Source: Flavobacterium sp. SUN046
GTDB lineage: Bacteria > Bacteroidota > Bacteroidia > Flavobacteriales > Flavobacteriaceae
Assembly (NCBI RefSeq): GCF_028867965.1
Contig: NZ_JAPQNT010000005.1
Location: 1 to 64,000 of the forward strand
Direction: 5' to 3'
Length of the DNA: 64,000 nt
Shown: positions 1 through 9,252 of the stretch, piece after piece
Position numbering within the stretch: position 1 is the first letter of the stretch
Layout: every line of letters starts with the position of its first letter
Program-made: the position numbers and the translations under genes
The notes under the pieces: model-generated
Told to the model about the DNA's origin: nothing
What the model saw: the letters and a program-made list of their open reading frames with translations, nothing else
Databases searched by the model: none

Positions 1-3000
1 TACGAAGTCATAAGTACCATTGAATAATCTAAACTTGTATAACGTAGCTCCTGAAACTACATCAACACTAATGTTGGTAGCCATACTTGGAACTAAATAG
101 TTATTACACAACGAAGCTACTACCTGAGTAGTTGGGAACGCTGGTGATTTGATGATACAACCTGGTCCTTCTGGTAAATAAGTACCATCGGTATTTCTAC
201 AAGACACTCTTACAAAATAATTCGTGTTAAAACTTTGATTAGAAGCCAATAATTGTGTCAATGTAAATTTGTTCAAACTTGAATAAACATATTGTGTTTG
301 ACCATTACTTTGATTAGTAACTTCATATCTATATCCGGTTACATTAGCAACATAAGACGAATTGATGTATTGTGACATACTAGTTAATGTAGATCCACAT
401 TGTGCAGCAGATATAATACTAACTGGTGATGGTGTGTTCACAAAACACGGACTTCCGTAGAAACCTTGCCATACGCCTGCGAATTTAATTGCCACTTCAA
501 TTTTGTATTGTGTAGCAAATGTTACGCCCGGTAAATTCATGAATTGGAACGAAATTGACGGACTGTCTAATACTTGAACCGTATTAGTAGTCATGTTCGT
601 AATCTTGAATCTAAACGCTTGAGCTCCTGGAACGTTAACCGCAGAAACAACAGTGTTTAATGCACTTACTGTGCTACCACAAGTAGTCGTTGGTAAATTA
701 GCTACTTTTGGTGTACAACCTCCTGGCATTCCAACGTTATCAACGTTTCCGTTACAGTCGTTATCAATAGCATCATAACAAACATCAACTGCACCTGGGT
801 GAACTGAAGATTTAGTATCGTCGCAATCGGTATTATTTGATGAATATCCAGAAACTGGAGGAGTTGTGGCATTTACAGCACATAATGATTGAGCTGTAGC
901 ACTTACTGAACCGTAACCGTCTCCATCAGCATCTGTATAGAAACTATAGGTTGCATGAACTGCAGCATTAGAATCATTACAATCTGAACCAAGTGTTGAC
1001 AAGCTTGTTCCTGTAGGAAGTGTTGCTCCGTAACAAGTTACTGCTGAACCTGCATTGTATCCGTCGTTATCAACGTCTGTGTACAATAAAGCACTTCTAT
1101 AAATAGTTGCATTTGTATCGTCGCAATCTGTTGAATTAACTGAATATCCAGTTGGTGGTGTTGTAGCACTTACTGCACAAACTAATTGTGAAGTTCCTGT
1201 TCCATAAGAATCACCATCAGCATCTGTATAGAAACTATATGTTGAATGAACTGCAGCATTAGAATCATTACAATCTGAACCAAGTGTTGACAAGCTTGTT
1301 CCTGCAGGAAGTGTTGCTCCATAACAAGTTACTGCTGAACCTGCATTGTATCCGTCGTTATCAACGTCTGTGTACAATAAAGCACTTCTATAAATAGTTG
1401 CATTTGTATCGTCACAATCTGTTCCTAAAGTTGTTAATGAAGTTCCTGTAGGAAGTGTAGCACCATAACAAGTTACTGCTGAACCTACATTATAACCATC
1501 TGCATCTGCATCAGCATACAACAAAGCACTTCTGTAAATTGTTGCATTAGTATCATCACAATCGGTATTGTTAACTGAATATCCTGTTGGAGGAGTTGTA
1601 GCATTTACTACACAAACACTAACAGCAATTCCTGCACCGTAAGTATCATTATCTGAATCAACATAAAAAGAGAATGTTGAGTGTATTGCAGCATTAGTAT
1701 CATCACAATCAGTGTTATCCAATACATAACCTGGTATTGACGAACATGTAAAAATACTATTGTTTATATCTCCAAAACCATCATTATCATTATCTGCATA
1801 ATAAGTAAAGTTTGGAAGTAATGTAATTACTGCTGAACCACTATTTCCAGTACCTACTAATGAATCATTATCAGTTACAGATACTAATGTGTAAGTAGTA
1901 TTAGTAGTTGGCGAAACAATAATATTAGAATTACTTAAGTAACCAGTTACAGTTGTATTAGAAGTTCCATCATTGTAGACAACTGTATATGGAGCACTAC
2001 CACCAGTTATTGCAACTGAAATTGTAGCACTATCACCATCACAAATTGATGTTGTTCCTGATAATACAGAAGATGTTGGAGGAATAGGTAACGTCACCAA
2101 TCCGTAAATAGTTACATCATCAAGTCTAAAAGTTCCTGTTGAAGCGGCTGCACCAGCACCTAAATCGGCGCGTTGTGTTCCGTAAGGATAAACTCTGAAA
2201 GTTACTGTACCAGCTGATGGTGTTATAAAATCAGCAAAATCCCATGTTATTACGCTTCCTGTTGTAGGACTATTTGGAGCTGCACCCCAAGATGTTGAAG
2301 TTGCAAAACCATCTGTACTGTAACGAACTTCAAGCTGATTAGGAGCCGATGCACTTGCTTGTCTAAAGAAAGACAATGCCGATACATTTAAAATTCTTCC
2401 AGAAACAGCTGTAGCAGAAAACTCAATATAAGAAGTGTTAGAAACTGTACTTGTATTATTTAACGTTAGTGAGTTAAATACATTAGCAGTTGGATTACAA
2501 GCGATTGTGTTTCTTGTTAATGGTGTTCCAGTAGCATTTGTTGCCATAGTTGGAACGTTTCCATTAGTTGGACACGCACTTGCACCAGTAAATTGATTCA
2601 AATAAAGTACTGGTTGCGTAATATTAGCTGTTAAACCGGTAGGTTGTGTTAAGCTATAATTTGTTGCATCGGCACCGCTCAAAGTAGCTGTTGAAGTAAC
2701 AGCAATACCATTTGCTATAGCAGAAGAAGCAAAAATACCTGTTCCGTTTAGTGTAACAACATCTCCTGAAATTAATCCTGATAAAGTACCCGTAATAGTT
2801 GCTGCGGTAGTACCATCATATTGTTTGTTTTGAGCTAATGGAGTTGAAATAGTTAACGATTTAGTTGTTATGTTAGCAGTTAATCCAGACGGTAATGTAA
2901 CTGAATATTTAGCTGCATCAGCACCTGCTAATGTTTGTGTTGAAGTAACAACAATTCCATTGGCTACTAAAACACTTGCAAATGTTCCAGTGTTAGAAAT

Positions 3001-6000
3001 TGTTACAACATCGGTACCAATAACACCAACCAAAGTTGAACCTGAAATTGTAGCTGCATTAGTTTTAGTATAAACCTTGTTATCAGCAACCGCACCTGAA
3101 ACCGTAATTGGTTTAGGAGAAATTGTATAAACTAACGTTGCGTTACCAGTTCCTCCAGCATTAGTAGCTGAAATAGTAACATTAAAAACACCTGGAAATC
3201 CTGTTGGAGTTCCTGAAATAGTTCCATTAGTAGTATTTATTACTAAACCTGTAGGTAAACCAGTTGCATTAAATGCGGTTGGTGAATTCGAGGCTGTTAT
3301 AGTATAAGTTGTTGAAACAACACCATAAACACCATTGGCTGTTAACGAACTTATTATTACTGGTGAAGGAACCGTAGTAATATCAGCTAATAACGAAGGC
3401 TGTGTTAAAGTGTAATTAGTTGCTCCTGAACCTGATATTGAATATCCTGTTACAGATACCAGAATGTTAGTTCCAGCATTTGGCGTAGCAAAAGTAGCAA
3501 CAGGAGTTCCTCCTAAAGTTACTATATCACTATTAACTATACCTACTAAAGCAGCTGTTCCGCTTAATGTTGCAGAAGTATTTCCGTCATACAATTTACT
3601 ATTAGCAGTTAATCCTGAAATAGTTAATGCTTTAGGTGTAACAGCACTTGAAACCGTTGCAACATTTAAGTTGGCAGCACCTGAACTTGTAAGAACGATA
3701 TCACCAAAATAAGTTCCAACATTAGTAGTTGAAGGAATACGAACATAAACAGTTGTTGAAGCTATTGTTCCAGCAGCACCCACTGTAATTGTAGAAGCAT
3801 ATCCTGAACCTGAACTTAATGAAACTTGGTATCCAGTTGGTGGAGTTACCAAAATTCCAGCATTCATATCAGTACCTGAAACACTGAATGTTGTAGTTGA
3901 AGAAGCAGTTCCATAAATAGTATTAACAGCAGTCAATGTTCCAGTTGAAGAAATAGTAGGAGTTGGACAAACTGTAGTTATAGTAAATGATGGAAAAGTA
4001 GCTGCTGTTGCAGAAGTTCCAAACCATTTGGCAGGAGTAACAATTGCTGCTAAAACCATAGCAGGTGTTCCACAAACATTAACAGCAGTTGATGCTAGAC
4101 CAGTATTAGAAAAATATCCATTGGCATAAGTGCTTGTTGGTAAATTAACAAATGCTGTTGCTGGTAAAATACTAGCATTAGGTTGAAGTGTATTAGAAGC
4201 ACCAGAAGTTGAACTCAAAGCAATACCGTAATTCATACCGAATAATAATGTTATTCCAGATTGAGAAGCCCAATTTGTTGTAGAACCTTGAAAAAGAAAC
4301 AATTGATCACCTGAACCATTGAATGAAAAGTTAGTTGGCGCATTTGAACTCCAACCTGTTCCGGTAATTGACATTCCATTTGTCCAAGTTAAAACAGTTC
4401 CATAAGCAAGTGCTGTTGGAGCAGTGAACGTTAAAAATCCTTCACCAGTTCTTCCAGAAGTATCTGTTCCTGTAAATCCGTTATCTGTAAAATTAATTAC
4501 AGTATTTTGTCCAATATCTTTCAGTAAAACAATTGAAAAAGTATCTGGATTAGCAGAATTTATATCAATTACAGCTACATCACCAGCAACTAAAGTAGTT
4601 GGACCAGCTGTTATGTTAGCTGTTAATCCTGTTGGTTGGGTTAAACTATAATTAGTTGCATCAGCACCTGTTATAGTTGATGTTGATGTGACAGCTATAG
4701 CATTACCAATTGCAGAAGAAGCAAATGTTCCTGTTCCTACTAAGTTAACTACATCACCAGATATAATTCCACTTAATGTTCCTGAAATAGTTGCAGTAGT
4801 TGTTCCGTCGAATTGTTTATTAGCAGCAACTGCACCTGAAATTGTTAATGCTTTAGCAGTAATATCAGAAGACAATCCTGTTGGTAATGAAACCGAATAT
4901 TTTGCAGCATCAGTTCCAGTTAATGTTTGTGTAGATGTTACCGTAATTCCAGTATTTACAAGAGCACTTGCAAAAGTTCCTGTATTTGAGATAGTAACGA
5001 TATCACCACCAACAACACCATTTAAAATAGACCCTGAAATAGTTGCAACAGTTGTTTTGTCATATATTTTGTTGTCAGCAACTGCACCTGATACTGTTAA
5101 AGGTTTAGCTAAAATAGTATAAACAAGCGTAGCATTTGTAGTTCCTCCAGCATTTGTAGCAGAAATAGTTACATTGCTAGCCGCAGGAAATCCAGTGGGA
5201 GTTCCAGTTATTTGTCCGCTATTAGTATCAATGCTTAAACCAGCAGGCAAACCTGTTGCATTGTAAGATGTAGGTGCGTTAGTAGCAGTAATTGTATAAG
5301 TAGCTGCAGCAATTCCGTAAGTTGCCGATGCTGTTAAAGCACTAGTAATTACTGGAGTTGGTGCATTAGTGATATTAGCTGTAAACGAGGGTTGTGTTAA
5401 AGTATAATTACCAGCACCAGAGCCCGATAGTGTATATCCTGTAACAGAAACTGGAATAGCTGTACCAACAGATGAACTTGCAAAAGTAGCTACTGCTGTC
5501 CCACCTAAAGTGACAACATCACTATTCACAACACCTACTAAAGAGGCTGTACCAGATAAAGTTGCTGATGTGTTTCCGTCAAATACTTTATTATTAGCTG
5601 TTATACCTGAAATTGTTAATGCTTTTGCAGTAACAGAACTTGAAACTGTAGCCACATTAACTGTTGTAGCACTTGCGCTAGTTAAAACAATATTTCCTGA
5701 ATAAGGAGAACCAGCAACTGTCGCGTTAGATTTTATTCTAACATAAACTGGAGTTGATGCTATCGTTCCAGAAGCACCAACCGTAACAGTTGAAGTAAAA
5801 GTTCCGCCAGAGGTTAACGATACTTCATAACCTGATGGTGGTGTAACTAAAATTCCTGCACTCATATTAGCACCTGATACGTTAAATGTAGTTTCAGCAG
5901 ATGCAGTACCATAAGTTGTGTTTACAGCAATCAATGTTCCTGCAGAAGAAATTGTAGGTATTGCAGCTAAAGTAACTGTTCCATTTAACGTTAAATCATC

Positions 6001-6630
6001 AATTCTAAAAGTACCTGTAGCAGCAGATGCTCCAGTTAAATCAGCTCTTTGTGTACCATAAGGATATATTCTAAAAGTAACTGTTCCAGCAGTAGGAGTA
6101 GAAAAATCAGTAAAATCCCAAGTTGCTGTTGTTCCTGTTGTAGGAGAAACTGGAGCTGCACCCCAAGTTGTAAATGTTGCAAATCCGTCAGTACTGTAAC
6201 GAACTTCTAATTGATTAGGAGCTGAAGCACTTGCTTGTCTCAAAAAAGACAAAGTAGTTAAATTTAACTTATAACTTGCGTTAGCAGTTGCCGAAAACTC
6301 GATGTATGAAGTTGCACTTAAACTACTTGTTGTTACTAATGTTGTGGAATTAAACACATTTGCTGTTGCGTTACAAGTTATTGTATTTCTTGAAACAGCA
6401 GTTCCAGTTGAATTTGTCGCCATAACTGGAGTATTACCATTAGTAGGACAAGCTGATGCACCAGTAAAGGTGTTTGTGTAAATTTGACCAAAAGATGTTG
6501 TTGGTAAAGTCAACAAACCAATCAGTAAAATTAATAATGTAAAATTTGTTTTAAAACCACTAAAATTGTCATTTTTAGAATTGTTTTTGTTAAAATTTCG
6601 AAATAGCATAAAAAGTTGATTTTGTTTCAT
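1..6630 (-). CDS. Giant secreted repeat protein (adhesin-like), 5' part, runs off left edge
   Basis: An open frame of 2210 codons runs from the ATG at 6630 to base 1 and continues outside the window. Residues 1-49 form an export signal with an unusually long polar lead (about 28 residues) before the hydrophobic core, ending SFGQ. A module of about 160 residues follows (6480-5990). Next comes a block of YDG-type repeats (motifs such as YDGTT, GTFAS, GADATNYSLT) and putative-Ig repeats (5990-4590), then an insert (4590-3965) and a second copy of the block (3960-2600). The first module recurs at 2590-2090. After an Ig-like stretch come MopE-type metal-binding repeats (DCDDTNAT, DADGDGYG; about 1820-725) and Fn-like GAxxYRF repeats. 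The role is probably surface adhesion or gliding. A C-terminal T9SS sorting domain is expected but lies outside the window. Family calls rest on motif recognition by eye. Confidence 0.85.
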   Translation of the reverse strand, partial: MKQNQLFMLFRNFNKNNSKNDNFSGFKTNFTLLILLIGLLTLPTTSFGQIYTNTFTGASACPTNGNTPVMATNSTGTAVSRNTITCNATANVFNSTTLVTTSSLSATSYIEFSATANASYKLNLTTLSFLRQASASAPNQLEVRYSTDGFATFTTWGAAPVSPTTGTTATWDFTDFSTPTAGTVTFRIYPYGTQRADLTGASAATGTFRIDDLTLNGTVTLAAIPTISSAGTLIAVNTTYGTASAETTFNVSGANMSAGILVTPPSGYEVSLTSGGTFTSTVTVGASGTIASTPVYVRIKSNATVAGSPYSGNIVLTSASATTVNVATVSSSVTAKALTISGITANNKVFDGNTSATLSGTASLVGVVNSDVVTLGGTAVATFASSSVGTAIPVSVTGYTLSGSGAGNYTLTQPSFTANITNAPTPVITSALTASATYGIAAATYTITATNAPTSYNATGLPAGLSIDTNSGQITGTPTGFPAASNVTISATNAGGTTNATLVYTILAKPLTVSGAVADNKIYDKTTVATISGSILNGVVGGDIVTISNTGTFASALVNTGITVTSTQTLTGTDAAKYSVSLPTGLSSDITAKALTISGAVAANKQFDGTTTATISGTLSGIISGDVVNLVGTGTFASSAIGNAIAVTSTSTITGADATNYSLTQPTGLTANITAGPTTLVAGDVAVIDINSANPDTFSIVLLKDIGQNTVINFTDNGFTGTDTSGRTGEGFLTFTAPTALAYGTVLTWTNGMSITGTGWSSNAPTNFSFNGSGDQLFLFQGSTTNWASQSGITLLFGMNYGIALSSTSGASNTLQPNASILPATAFVNLPTSTYANGYFSNTGLASTAVNVCGTPAMVLAAIVTPAKWFGTSATAATFPSFTITTVCPTPTISSTGTLTAVNTIYGTASSTTTFSVSGTDMNAGILVTPPTGYQVSLSSGSGYASTITVGAAGTIASTTVYVRIPSTTNVGTYFGDIVLTSSGAANLNVATVSSAVTPKALTISGLTANSKLYDGNTSATLSGTAALVGIVNSDIVTLGGTPVATFATPNAGTNILVSVTGYSISGSGATNYTLTQPSLLADITTVPSPVIISSLTANGVYGVVSTTYTITASNSPTAFNATGLPTGLVINTTNGTISGTPTGFPGVFNVTISATNAGGTGNATLVYTISPKPITVSGAVADNKVYTKTNAATISGSTLVGVIGTDVVTISNTGTFASVLVANGIVVTSTQTLAGADAAKYSVTLPSGLTANITTKSLTISTPLAQNKQYDGTTAATITGTLSGLISGDVVTLNGTGIFASSAIANGIAVTSTATLSGADATNYSLTQPTGLTANITQPVLYLNQFTGASACPTNGNVPTMATNATGTPLTRNTIACNPTANVFNSLTLNNTSTVSNTSYIEFSATAVSGRILNVSALSFFRQASASAPNQLEVRYSTDGFATSTSWGAAPNSPTTGSVITWDFADFITPSAGTVTFRVYPYGTQRADLGAGAAASTGTFRLDDVTIYGLVTLPIPPTSSVLSGTTSICDGDSATISVAITGGSAPYTVVYNDGTSNTTVTGYLSNSNIIVSPTTNTTYTLVSVTDNDSLVGTGNSGSAVITLLPNFTYYADNDNDGFGDINNSIFTCSSIPGYVLDNTDCDDTNAAIHSTFSFYVDSDNDTYGAGIAVSVCVVNATTPPTGYSVNNTDCDDTNATIYRSALLYADADADGYNVGSAVTCYGATLPTGTSLTTLGTDCDDTNATIYRSALLYTDVDNDGYNAGSAVTCYGATLPAGTSLSTLGSDCNDSNAAVHSTYSFYTDADGDSYGTGTSQLVCAVSATTPPTGYSVNSTDCDDTNATIYRSALLYTDVDNDGYNAGSAVTCYGATLPTGTSLSTLGSDCNDSNAAVHATYSFYTDADGDGYGSVSATAQSLCAVNATTPPVSGYSSNNTDCDDTKSSVHPGAVDVCYDAIDNDCNGNVDNVGMPGGCTPKVANLPTTTCGSTVSALNTVVSAVNVPGAQAFRFKITNMTTNTVQVLDSPSISFQFMNLPGVTFATQYKIEVAIKFAGVWQGFYGSPCFVNTPSPVSIISAAQCGSTLTSMSQYINSSYVANVTGYRYEVTNQSNGQTQYVYSSLNKFTLTQLLASNQSFNTNYFVRVSCRNTDGTYLPEGPGCIIKSPAFPTTQVVASLCNNYLVPSMATNISVDVVSGATLYKFRLFNGTYDFV
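920..1421 (-). repeat. Nearly identical tandem 291-bp repeat units in the giant gene
   Basis: About 210 bp at 920-1130 recurs at 1211-1421 with only a few mismatches, at a spacing of exactly 291 bp (97 codons). A diverged half-unit follows 144 bp (48 codons) further on, near 1516. Each 97-codon unit encodes two alternating MopE-like acidic repeats (DCNDSNAAVH and DCDDTNATIYRSA types). The in-frame spacing and near identity point to recent unequal recombination or slippage. Confidence 0.85.
2610..5980 (-). repeat. Large internal duplication in the giant gene, register 1992 bp
   Basis: Matching points were located at 3602 and 5594 and at 2624 and 4616; both pairs are 1992 bp (664 codons) apart. 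The duplicated piece (about 3960-2600 and 5970-4600) carries the YDG and putative-Ig repeats. It is diverged at many third positions, so it is older than the 291-bp units. The about 630-bp segment between the copies (4590-3965) is not duplicated. Confidence 0.75.
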
Positions 6631-7059
6631 TTCTTAATATTTATTTGTTTTGTGGTGTAAAAATATCCCACCATGTTGATAAAATTGATAAAGTAAGTGT
6701 TATCAATATGTTAATTAAAACACGAAGAATACTTAATCGAGAAAAGAATGCTTTTAATCGATACTTATCAAAAAAAAATATTTTTCTTTTGTTTTTTAAT
6801 AAAAAAAATAAGAATTTTCTTCAATCCAAAAATATGATTATTTTTTTCAAAAATAAAATAAAACAAAATTCAATGTTAACAAATTGTTAACAAATATAAA
6901 CAGTAAAATTTAAAGAAGTATCACATTCATTAAGAAAACTAAACTATACATAATGTAAAACAACGTAATAAGATGAATAAGTGGTGTTAAAATTTACAAA
7001 TACATAATAATAAAATAAGTTTACAAAATTAAAACTTCCATAGATTTACAAAAAAATTT
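6631..7059. other. AT-rich intergenic region between divergent genes
   Basis: These 429 bases separate the giant minus-strand gene from the plus-strand lipoprotein gene. They are very AT-rich with long A and T runs. The possible reading frame at 6645-6890 has low-complexity Lys/Asn/Phe composition and no family resemblance, so I do not call a gene. A perfect minus-strand -7 box (TATATTTG, 6898-6891) is present without a clear -33 box, about 260 bases from the giant gene's start. No other element is visible. Confidence 0.5.
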
Positions 7060-8526
7060 ATGAAGAAAATATTACTTATTTTAGTTATAGTGCTAACCTA
7101 TATTTCTTGTACAATTGACAGAGAAATTCCTGCAAATATTATTACTATTGATCCAACAAGTGTTCTAGTTCATTATTGGAATTTTAATAGCTTAAGTGGA
7201 ACGGTAACAACTGTAAATGCTGATGTTTCGTTATTACCAGGTACATCCTCAATCAAATATAATGGAAGCGGAGCAGGATATATGGATAGTTTTTCTCCTG
7301 GCTATGATATCAATGCTCTCAATAATGATATTGCAGGTACTGGCTTAAGAGCAAGAAATCCAAGTGATACGAGAAGTTTATTATTAACAGTTCCAACTAC
7401 AGGATATAAATCTATAATTGTTCAATTTGCAACAGCAAAATCTGGATCGGGTGCAACAACTCAATCGTATTCTTACACTATTGATGGAACAAGTTATATA
7501 ACTAATGATTTATCAACCATTGTTTTTAATCCGACTGATGATCCATTAGCTTCATTAGTAACATTGGATTTTTCTCAAATAACTGGTGTTAACAATAATT
7601 CAAATTTTAAAATAAAAATTGATTTTAGTGGTACAACAGCCTCAGGAACTTCAGGCAACAATCGATTTGATAATGTTTCTTTAGTCGGCATTCCTTTGAG
7701 TCTGACTGCACCACCAAGTAATTTAAGTTATAATACTACTAATTCTTTTTTAATCAATACTGCTATTACTCCATTATCTCCATCGGTTACTGGTAATGTA
7801 GCCTCATACAATGTTTCTCCAAATTTACCAACCGGATTGGCATTAGATTCATCAACTGGAATTATTAGTGGAACACCTACAAGCCTTTCACCGGCTACAG
7901 ATTATACAATTACAGCTTCTAATAGTTTTGGAAGCACAACATTTATAACTTCTATAACTGTTGCCAATGCACCTTTACTATTGGTTCATTATTGGAATTT
8001 TAATTCATTACCAACAGGCACTTTAAACAATGTTATCGCTGATGCATCATTAATATCTACTACATCGGCTAATATAAAATATAATGGAACAGGTGCAGGA
8101 TATATGGATCAATATACGCCAGGATCAACTGCTAATGCTCAAAATAGCGATGCTGCAGGTTTAGGATTAAGATTAAGAAATCCAAGCGACACTAGAAACG
8201 TGTTAATATCATCACCTACAACAGGTTATAAAAATGTTATAGTTCGTTTTGCAACTGCAAGAAGTTCAACATCTGGAGCTTCTGTTCAAAATTATTCGTA
8301 CTCACTTGATGGAACAAATTTTGTAACTACTAATTTATCTACAACAACTTTTAACCCTAATATTGATCCTATTTATGATAGTATTACTTTAGACTTTACA
8401 AATATTGCTGGAGCAAATAATAACCCCAATTTTAAGATTAAAATTGTTTTTGCTGGCATTGAAGCATCTGGAACATCTGGAAATAATAGATTAGATAATA
8501 TAACCGTTCAAGCCAATCAATTATGA
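7060..8526 (+). CDS. Lipoprotein with duplicated HYWNFN domain flanking an Ig-like domain
   Basis: 488 residues. The N-terminus is a lipoprotein signal with the lipobox cysteine at residue 17 (TYISC), so the product is probably anchored in the outer membrane. The protein is an internal duplication: residues about 37-215 and 308-488 both begin VHYWNFNSL and share the YNGxGAGYMD, RNPSDTR, TGYK, YSYxxDGT and SGNNRxDN motifs, ending in a beta-sandwich-like pattern. Residues about 220-305 resemble a putative-Ig domain (LPTGLALDSSTGIISGTP). I do not recognise an enzymatic function. The stop overlaps the next gene's start by four bases (ATGA), so the two are translationally coupled. With the following propeller and porin genes it looks like an extracellular substrate-handling unit. 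Confidence 0.85.
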   Translation: MKKILLILVIVLTYISCTIDREIPANIITIDPTSVLVHYWNFNSLSGTVTTVNADVSLLPGTSSIKYNGSGAGYMDSFSPGYDINALNNDIAGTGLRARNPSDTRSLLLTVPTTGYKSIIVQFATAKSGSGATTQSYSYTIDGTSYITNDLSTIVFNPTDDPLASLVTLDFSQITGVNNNSNFKIKIDFSGTTASGTSGNNRFDNVSLVGIPLSLTAPPSNLSYNTTNSFLINTAITPLSPSVTGNVASYNVSPNLPTGLALDSSTGIISGTPTSLSPATDYTITASNSFGSTTFITSITVANAPLLLVHYWNFNSLPTGTLNNVIADASLISTTSANIKYNGTGAGYMDQYTPGSTANAQNSDAAGLGLRLRNPSDTRNVLISSPTTGYKNVIVRFATARSSTSGASVQNYSYSLDGTNFVTTNLSTTTFNPNIDPIYDSITLDFTNIAGANNNPNFKIKIVFAGIEASGTSGNNRLDNITVQANQL

Positions 8527-9248
8527 TACTAAAAACAAATATTCTCATTGGAATTTTACTATTTTCAATTTCAATAACTGCGCAAACTGCAACTAAGCTA
8601 AAACCAACAAAATCCATTTCAATCAAAGTACCTGAGCCATCAGATATTTGTTACAGTCCAAAAAACGATAGTTTTTTTATCGTTAGTGATACTGGAATTT
8701 TATTTGAAACCAACTTGAATGGTGATATAATTCGCAAACAAGAGCAAAAAGATACTGATTTTGAAGCAGTATACTCTGATAATAAATATGTTTATGCTGT
8801 AGACGAAAGTAATAGAACAATTTATCAATACAATATTGCTGATCTAAAAAAAGTAAAAGAAACCGTTTTTCCCTATAATGGAGCTAGAAATAAGGGCTAT
8901 GAATCATTTACTTATGATGAAATTAAAAAAAGATTTTTACTCATTACAGAAAGTGAACCTACAATTATATTTGAATTAGATGATAATTTTAATATTACTA
9001 AACAAACAGATATTAGCTCTATTGCATCTGACATATCTTCGGCAAGATTTTACAAAAATAACTTATGGCTTTTAAGCGATGAAGACATGATGCTAATAAA
9101 AGTAAATCCTGAAACATATGAGGTCATTAAGAAATGGAAACTTCCTATAATAAATCCTGAAGGACTTGCATTTGACAAAAATGGAAATCTGTTAATTACA
9201 TCAGATGACATGCAACGTCTTTTCTTTTTTAATAACCCTGAAAACTAA
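8523..9248 (+). CDS. SdiA-regulated-type beta-propeller protein, exported
   Basis: 241 residues with a signal peptide (hydrophobic residues about 8-19, ending ITAQ). The repeated strands (PSDICYSPKNDSFFIVSDTG, DFEAVYSDN, YESFTYDEIKKRFLLITES, NPEGLAFDKNGNLLITSDD) match the SdiA-regulated domain family, a periplasmic or surface beta-propeller whose precise activity is not established. It overlaps the lipoprotein gene by four bases and is followed after 4 bases by the porin gene, so the three are almost certainly one transcript. The family name comes from regulation in enterobacteria and says nothing about regulation here. Confidence 0.8.
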   Translation: MILKTNILIGILLFSISITAQTATKLKPTKSISIKVPEPSDICYSPKNDSFFIVSDTGILFETNLNGDIIRKQEQKDTDFEAVYSDNKYVYAVDESNRTIYQYNIADLKKVKETVFPYNGARNKGYESFTYDEIKKRFLLITESEPTIIFELDDNFNITKQTDISSIASDISSARFYKNNLWLLSDEDMMLIKVNPETYEVIKKWKLPIINPEGLAFDKNGNLLITSDDMQRLFFFNNPEN

Positions 9249-9252
9249 TTTC

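Noticed and set aside
2870..5704. Several plus-strand frames with Val/Ala/Pro-rich products opposite the giant gene
   Set aside because: They are antisense shadows of the repeat-rich coding sequence and recur at the same 1992-base register as the duplication.
6645..6890. Plus-strand reading frame of 81 codons in the gap before 7060
   Set aside because: Low-complexity Lys/Asn/Phe composition from A/T runs, no signal peptide or domain, no promoter; treated as chance.
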